From an uncultured Bacteroidales bacterium (GTDB lineage: Bacteria > Bacteroidota > Bacteroidia > Bacteroidales > UBA11471), in assembly GCA_947589325.1 (NCBI GenBank), contig CANQAM010000001.1, positions 1 through 64,000 of the forward strand: 64,000 bases of DNA. The letters are read 5' to 3'. Positions 62,682-64,000 of this stretch are shown here, in pieces; position 1 is the stretch's first letter, and each line of letters begins with the position of its first letter. A program made the position numbers and the translations under genes. The notes below the pieces were generated by a model. That model had not been told where the DNA came from and did no database searches. It saw only the letters and a list, made by a program, of their open reading frames with translations.

Positions 62682-64000
62682 ATGAAAAAGATATATGTAT
62701 ATATATGCGCATCGGCAATGGCTGTCGCCATGATGGCTTGTCAGGACTGGATGAACATCGATCCTGCCGGCGTGCAGACGACCACCACTTTCTGGAAATC
62801 GAAAGGCGATGTCGAGGGCGTCTTGGGAAAAGCCTATCTCTACCTGCGTGATGCGATAAACAGCACCACTTTCATCTATTGGGGCGAGATGCGCGCCTGC
62901 GATCTCGATTTGGTCGAAACAAAAGCCTTGAACATACGAAACGGGAACATTCTTCCCACCAACGACCTCACCGCTTGGAGTTCGGCATACAATATTATCG
63001 GTATGGCAAACTCCGTTATCAAGTATGCTCCCTCCGTCGTCGATAAAGACGCTTCATTCAACGAGTTTGAAATGAACTCTATCGTAGCCGAAGCCCACTT
63101 CCTGCGTGCGCTCTCCTATTTCTATCTGGTGCGCACGTTCAAAGACGTTCCCTACGTTACCGAGCCCTACGTCAATGACGATGCCGAATTTCTTTTGCCG
63201 AAAACCGACGGCAACACCATTCTCGCAAAAGAAATCGATGCCCTGAGCAAATATTATAACTATGCCAAGGAACGCTTCCCCATTACCGAAGACAACAAAG
63301 GACGCGCCACCCGCTGGGCGCTCTACACCCTCACTGCCGATATGTCGCTGTGGTTGGGTTCTTCGATAGCCGATGCCGATTCCTCCAACCACTATTTCAA
63401 CCTTTGCATCGCGTCGTGCGACAGTGTCGATGCCGGTCACTGGGTAGGATTGAAACAAAAAGAAGAATGGTTCTCCAACTTCTTCCCGGGAAACAGCGAG
63501 GAGAGCATCTTTGAAATACAATACTCCCAAGCACTCTCGCAGACCAACAGCTTTATAGAGTGGTTTGCCACCGGTAGTAATACGACCCGCCGGTTCAGAG
63601 CATCGAACACTTTTGTGGCTCGGGCAAATCGCATCATCGACCCCGTAAATGATATTCGCGGCGCCGGAGGTACATGGGGCGATGTTACGCCCGGTATTAC
63701 GGCCGATATGGTGTGGAAATATTACGGACAAGACACCGAGAATACCGTGCGTGTAGATCAAAACGACCAAAACTGGATAATCTACCGGTACGCCGAAGTG
63801 TTGCTGATGAAAGCCGAAGCCTTGGCAAGAACAGGCAACATGGAAGGTGCATTTGACCTCGTCAATCGGGTGCACCAGCGGGGCGGAAGTCCTGCACTCA
63901 CCAACGCGGGCAATGTCATACAAACCATCATCGACGAACGCAGCGTCGAATTTTATGCCGAAGGCAAACGCTGGTTCGACATCTTGCGCGTCGGTTTGTA
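62682..64000 (+). CDS. SusD/RagB-family surface glycan-binding lipoprotein, 3' partial
   Basis: The frame opens at ATG 62682 and runs off the window end after 439 complete codons. A lipoprotein signal ends at Cys20 (MMAC). SusD signatures are present: AEAHFLRALSYFYLVRTFKDVPYVT, RATRWALYTLTADMSLWLG (TPR scaffold), IIYRYAEVLLMKAEALARTG and the C-terminal IIDERSVEFYAEGKRWFDILR. It forms the lid of the SusC transporter at the cell surface. The family is usually about 500-600 residues, so only the end is missing. Confidence 0.95.
   Translation, partial: MKKIYVYICASAMAVAMMACQDWMNIDPAGVQTTTTFWKSKGDVEGVLGKAYLYLRDAINSTTFIYWGEMRACDLDLVETKALNIRNGNILPTNDLTAWSSAYNIIGMANSVIKYAPSVVDKDASFNEFEMNSIVAEAHFLRALSYFYLVRTFKDVPYVTEPYVNDDAEFLLPKTDGNTILAKEIDALSKYYNYAKERFPITEDNKGRATRWALYTLTADMSLWLGSSIADADSSNHYFNLCIASCDSVDAGHWVGLKQKEEWFSNFFPGNSEESIFEIQYSQALSQTNSFIEWFATGSNTTRRFRASNTFVARANRIIDPVNDIRGAGGTWGDVTPGITADMVWKYYGQDTENTVRVDQNDQNWIIYRYAEVLLMKAEALARTGNMEGAFDLVNRVHQRGGSPALTNAGNVIQTIIDERSVEFYAEGKRWFDILRVGL

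Overview
The window is a chromosomal segment of a Bacteroidetes bacterium, most likely a gut-type Bacteroidales. The evidence is: repeated Bacteroidetes -7 promoter boxes (TAnnTTTG) upstream of genes on both strands; the purH-mreBCD-mrdA-rodA cluster; a SusC/SusD pair; many lipoproteins with Bacteroidetes-style lipoboxes; a BspA-like leucine-rich-repeat protein with a type IX-like C-terminal tail; and a meso-diaminopimelate dehydrogenase. Species cannot be fixed from the sequence alone. No rRNA, tRNA, CRISPR array, insertion sequence or prophage was seen.

Layout. 1-2477: 3' part of a BspA-like LRR surface protein, closed by an intrinsic terminator. 2675-9978: one promoter followed by purH, mreB, mreC, mreD, mrdA (PBP2) and rodA, tightly packed or overlapping, joining a purine enzyme to the rod-shape and lateral-wall machinery. 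10002-12102: metF and holB on the minus strand. 12103-12522: a 420-bp gap with a self-contained promoter/terminator pair that looks like a small RNA or an attenuated leader. 12523-24458: mixed housekeeping genes: a DUF2156-GNAT fusion, lgt and ddh, a YjbQ-family protein, a cation symporter with a cytidylate-kinase-like protein, a TPR protein with a PP2C-like phosphatase, gtrA with a partial tandem duplication of its own 5' end, a YdeI-like protein, and lpxB. 24587-35348: a beta-helix lipoprotein, a radical SAM protein, an EF-hand LRR lipoprotein, an M20 peptidase, aroC, a lipoprotein, a RelA/SpoT homologue with a degenerate hydrolase site, and a DUF4301 protein.

35527-64000 is dominated by a rhamnogalacturonan/pectin utilisation locus, interrupted only by ilvE and an HD-domain gene. 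It encodes a sialate-O-acetylesterase-like esterase, two GH105 unsaturated rhamnogalacturonyl hydrolases, a rhamnogalacturonan acetylesterase, a GH2 beta-galactosidase-like enzyme, a GH106 alpha-L-rhamnosidase-like enzyme, a GH28 polygalacturonase, the L-rhamnose catabolic genes rhaB-rhaA-rhaT-rhaD, an unassigned 716-residue lipoprotein with glycosidase character, a multi-FAS1 lipoprotein, SusC, and SusD (cut by the window end).

Inferred flow: the FAS1 lipoprotein/SusD/SusC complex captures and imports pectin fragments. Esterases remove acetyl groups, GH28, GH105, GH106 and GH2 cut the backbone and side chains, and released rhamnose is taken up by RhaT and converted by RhaA, RhaB and RhaD to dihydroxyacetone phosphate and L-lactaldehyde. 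No regulator and no lactaldehyde-processing enzyme lies in the window. The points most worth following are the candidate small RNA near 12.3 kb, the unassigned lipoprotein at 54.7 kb, the FAS1 lipoprotein coupled to SusCD, and the gtrA 5' duplication.
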